Below are positions 5,644 to 6,175 of a stretch of 6,175 bases of DNA, piece by piece. The number at the start of each line of letters is the position of its first letter. Within the stretch, counting starts at the first letter, position 1. Both the position numbers and the translations under genes were made by a program. This DNA comes from Bacteroidales bacterium (GTDB taxonomy: Bacteria; Bacteroidota; Bacteroidia; Bacteroidales; ML635J-15), in the NCBI GenBank assembly GCA_028701945.1, contig JAQVPT010000221.1, forward strand, positions 1 to 6,175, in the 5' to 3' direction. The notes below the pieces were generated by a model. It was not told the DNA's origin and searched no databases. It saw only the letters and a program-made list of their open reading frames with translations.

Positions 5644-6175
5644 CTATTCAATGCTCAAATTATCCAAGCCATTTATAATTATCTTCTCCGCTTGTGGGGG
5701 ATTTATTATTTCAACAAAGCCATTGTATGTTTGTCCGATGCTAACTTCTACTTTATCAAGATAGTAGGTTTCTTCATTATAATTATTTAAAACGTAAATA
5801 AAATACTTGTTTTCAGATTTTACTACAGCTGTTTCTGGTAATGCTTTTACACTTCTTGAATCTGTATTTACAAGTGCTTCAATTGCCGCTGAATTTACTG
5901 CTTTAGTTTTAACAATCTCATCAGGTTTTGCATATACATCTATTGCTCCAGTATTTGGATTAATGCTTTTGCCAATTTTTGAGACATGGGCCGTATTGAT
6001 ATCATTCGGATTACTCAAAGTGTAATATTCGATCTCTTGATTTTCCTCAAGAAATTGCAAGTCTTTTTCGAAAGCAGATAGTTTTAATTCTAATTTATTG
6101 ATGTCAATTATTTCAATTAACTTGATATTAGGTTCAATATATTGACCATTAACAATATTGATATAATTGATAGCC
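5644..6175 (-). CDS. C-terminal part of an RND-efflux periplasmic adaptor (HlyD/CusB-like), N-terminus outside window
   Basis: The minus-strand frame is open from the right edge to TAG at 5644-5646, giving 176 residues. A TTG at 6058-6060 could be read as a start, but the preceding 38 codons continue the family pattern, so the gene extends beyond the window. These adaptors bridge an inner-membrane RND pump and an outer-membrane channel for export of metals or drugs. In order: 'INIVNGQYIEPNIKLIEI' is the end of the lipoyl-like region ('v..Gq.v..g..l..i'), 'NKLELKLSAFEKDLQFL' opens the beta-barrel domain, 'KIGKSINPNTGAIDVYAKPDE' is the typical G..idPnTgti.v turn, 'VKALPETAVVKSENKYFIYVL' is the 'lP..Avv..g...yVfv' strand of the membrane-proximal domain, and 'VSIGQTYNGFVEII' with 'EKIIINGLDNL' closes it. 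Substrate cannot be judged: any metal-binding N-terminal motif and the pump gene lie outside. Pump and channel genes, if adjacent, would be to the right, because the gene downstream is unrelated. Confidence 0.85.
   Translation of the reverse strand, partial: AINYINIVNGQYIEPNIKLIEIIDINKLELKLSAFEKDLQFLEENQEIEYYTLSNPNDINTAHVSKIGKSINPNTGAIDVYAKPDEIVKTKAVNSAAIEALVNTDSRSVKALPETAVVKSENKYFIYVLNNYNEETYYLDKVEVSIGQTYNGFVEIINPPQAEKIIINGLDNLSIE

Noticed and set aside
5807..6025. Plus-strand open frame opposite the adaptor gene, with a hydrophobic product
   Set aside because: Its whole length is antisense to conserved adaptor sequence; the hydrophobicity mirrors complementary codons.

Overview
The window looks like part of a chromosome from a member of the Bacteroidota (Bacteroidales- or Flavobacteria-like). 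I infer this from the strong A+T bias, the absence of clear Shine-Dalgarno sequences, TAnnTTTG-type -7 promoter boxes, signal peptides ending in -AQ or -SQ, an outer-membrane barrel ending in Phe, and the protein families. It holds six protein-coding genes, two of them cut by the window edges. I see no RNA gene, CRISPR array, transposase or insertion sequence.

Positions 1-2668, plus strand: a tightly packed three-gene envelope cluster. It runs from the C-terminal end of an exported-looking beta-rich protein with three Cys (unrecognised), to a polytopic inner-membrane iron-sulfur protein of the NapH/NosR/CcoG type with two C-terminal [4Fe-4S] ferredoxin motifs, to an outer-membrane beta-barrel protein whose start codon lies 32 bp inside the preceding gene. 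The membrane ferredoxin and the barrel share an unusual acidic 'DEF..EF..TDEF' motif. I infer that these genes form one functional unit, perhaps passing electrons from the cytoplasmic side of the inner membrane towards the periplasm or outer membrane. Substrate and partners are unknown. This is the best candidate for an undescribed system here.

Positions 2669-2884: the gap between convergent genes. It holds a near-perfect hairpin and three related copies of a GTTACTC element.

Positions 2885-3823, minus strand: a Schlafen/AlbA_2-type protein with an unrecognised C-terminal half and a promoter box almost touching its start codon. Positions 3904-5517, minus strand: a full-length aldehyde dehydrogenase superfamily enzyme, most like the non-phosphorylating NADP-dependent glyceraldehyde-3-phosphate dehydrogenase GapN, with a typical Bacteroidota -7 box upstream.

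Positions 5518-5643 hold the GapN promoter and a three-copy TCACATC tandem repeat. Positions 5644-6175, minus strand, are the C-terminal part of an RND-efflux periplasmic adaptor (HlyD/CusB-like), whose N-terminus lies beyond the right edge. The minus-strand genes do not obviously work together. Each appears to be its own transcription unit or the end of one.
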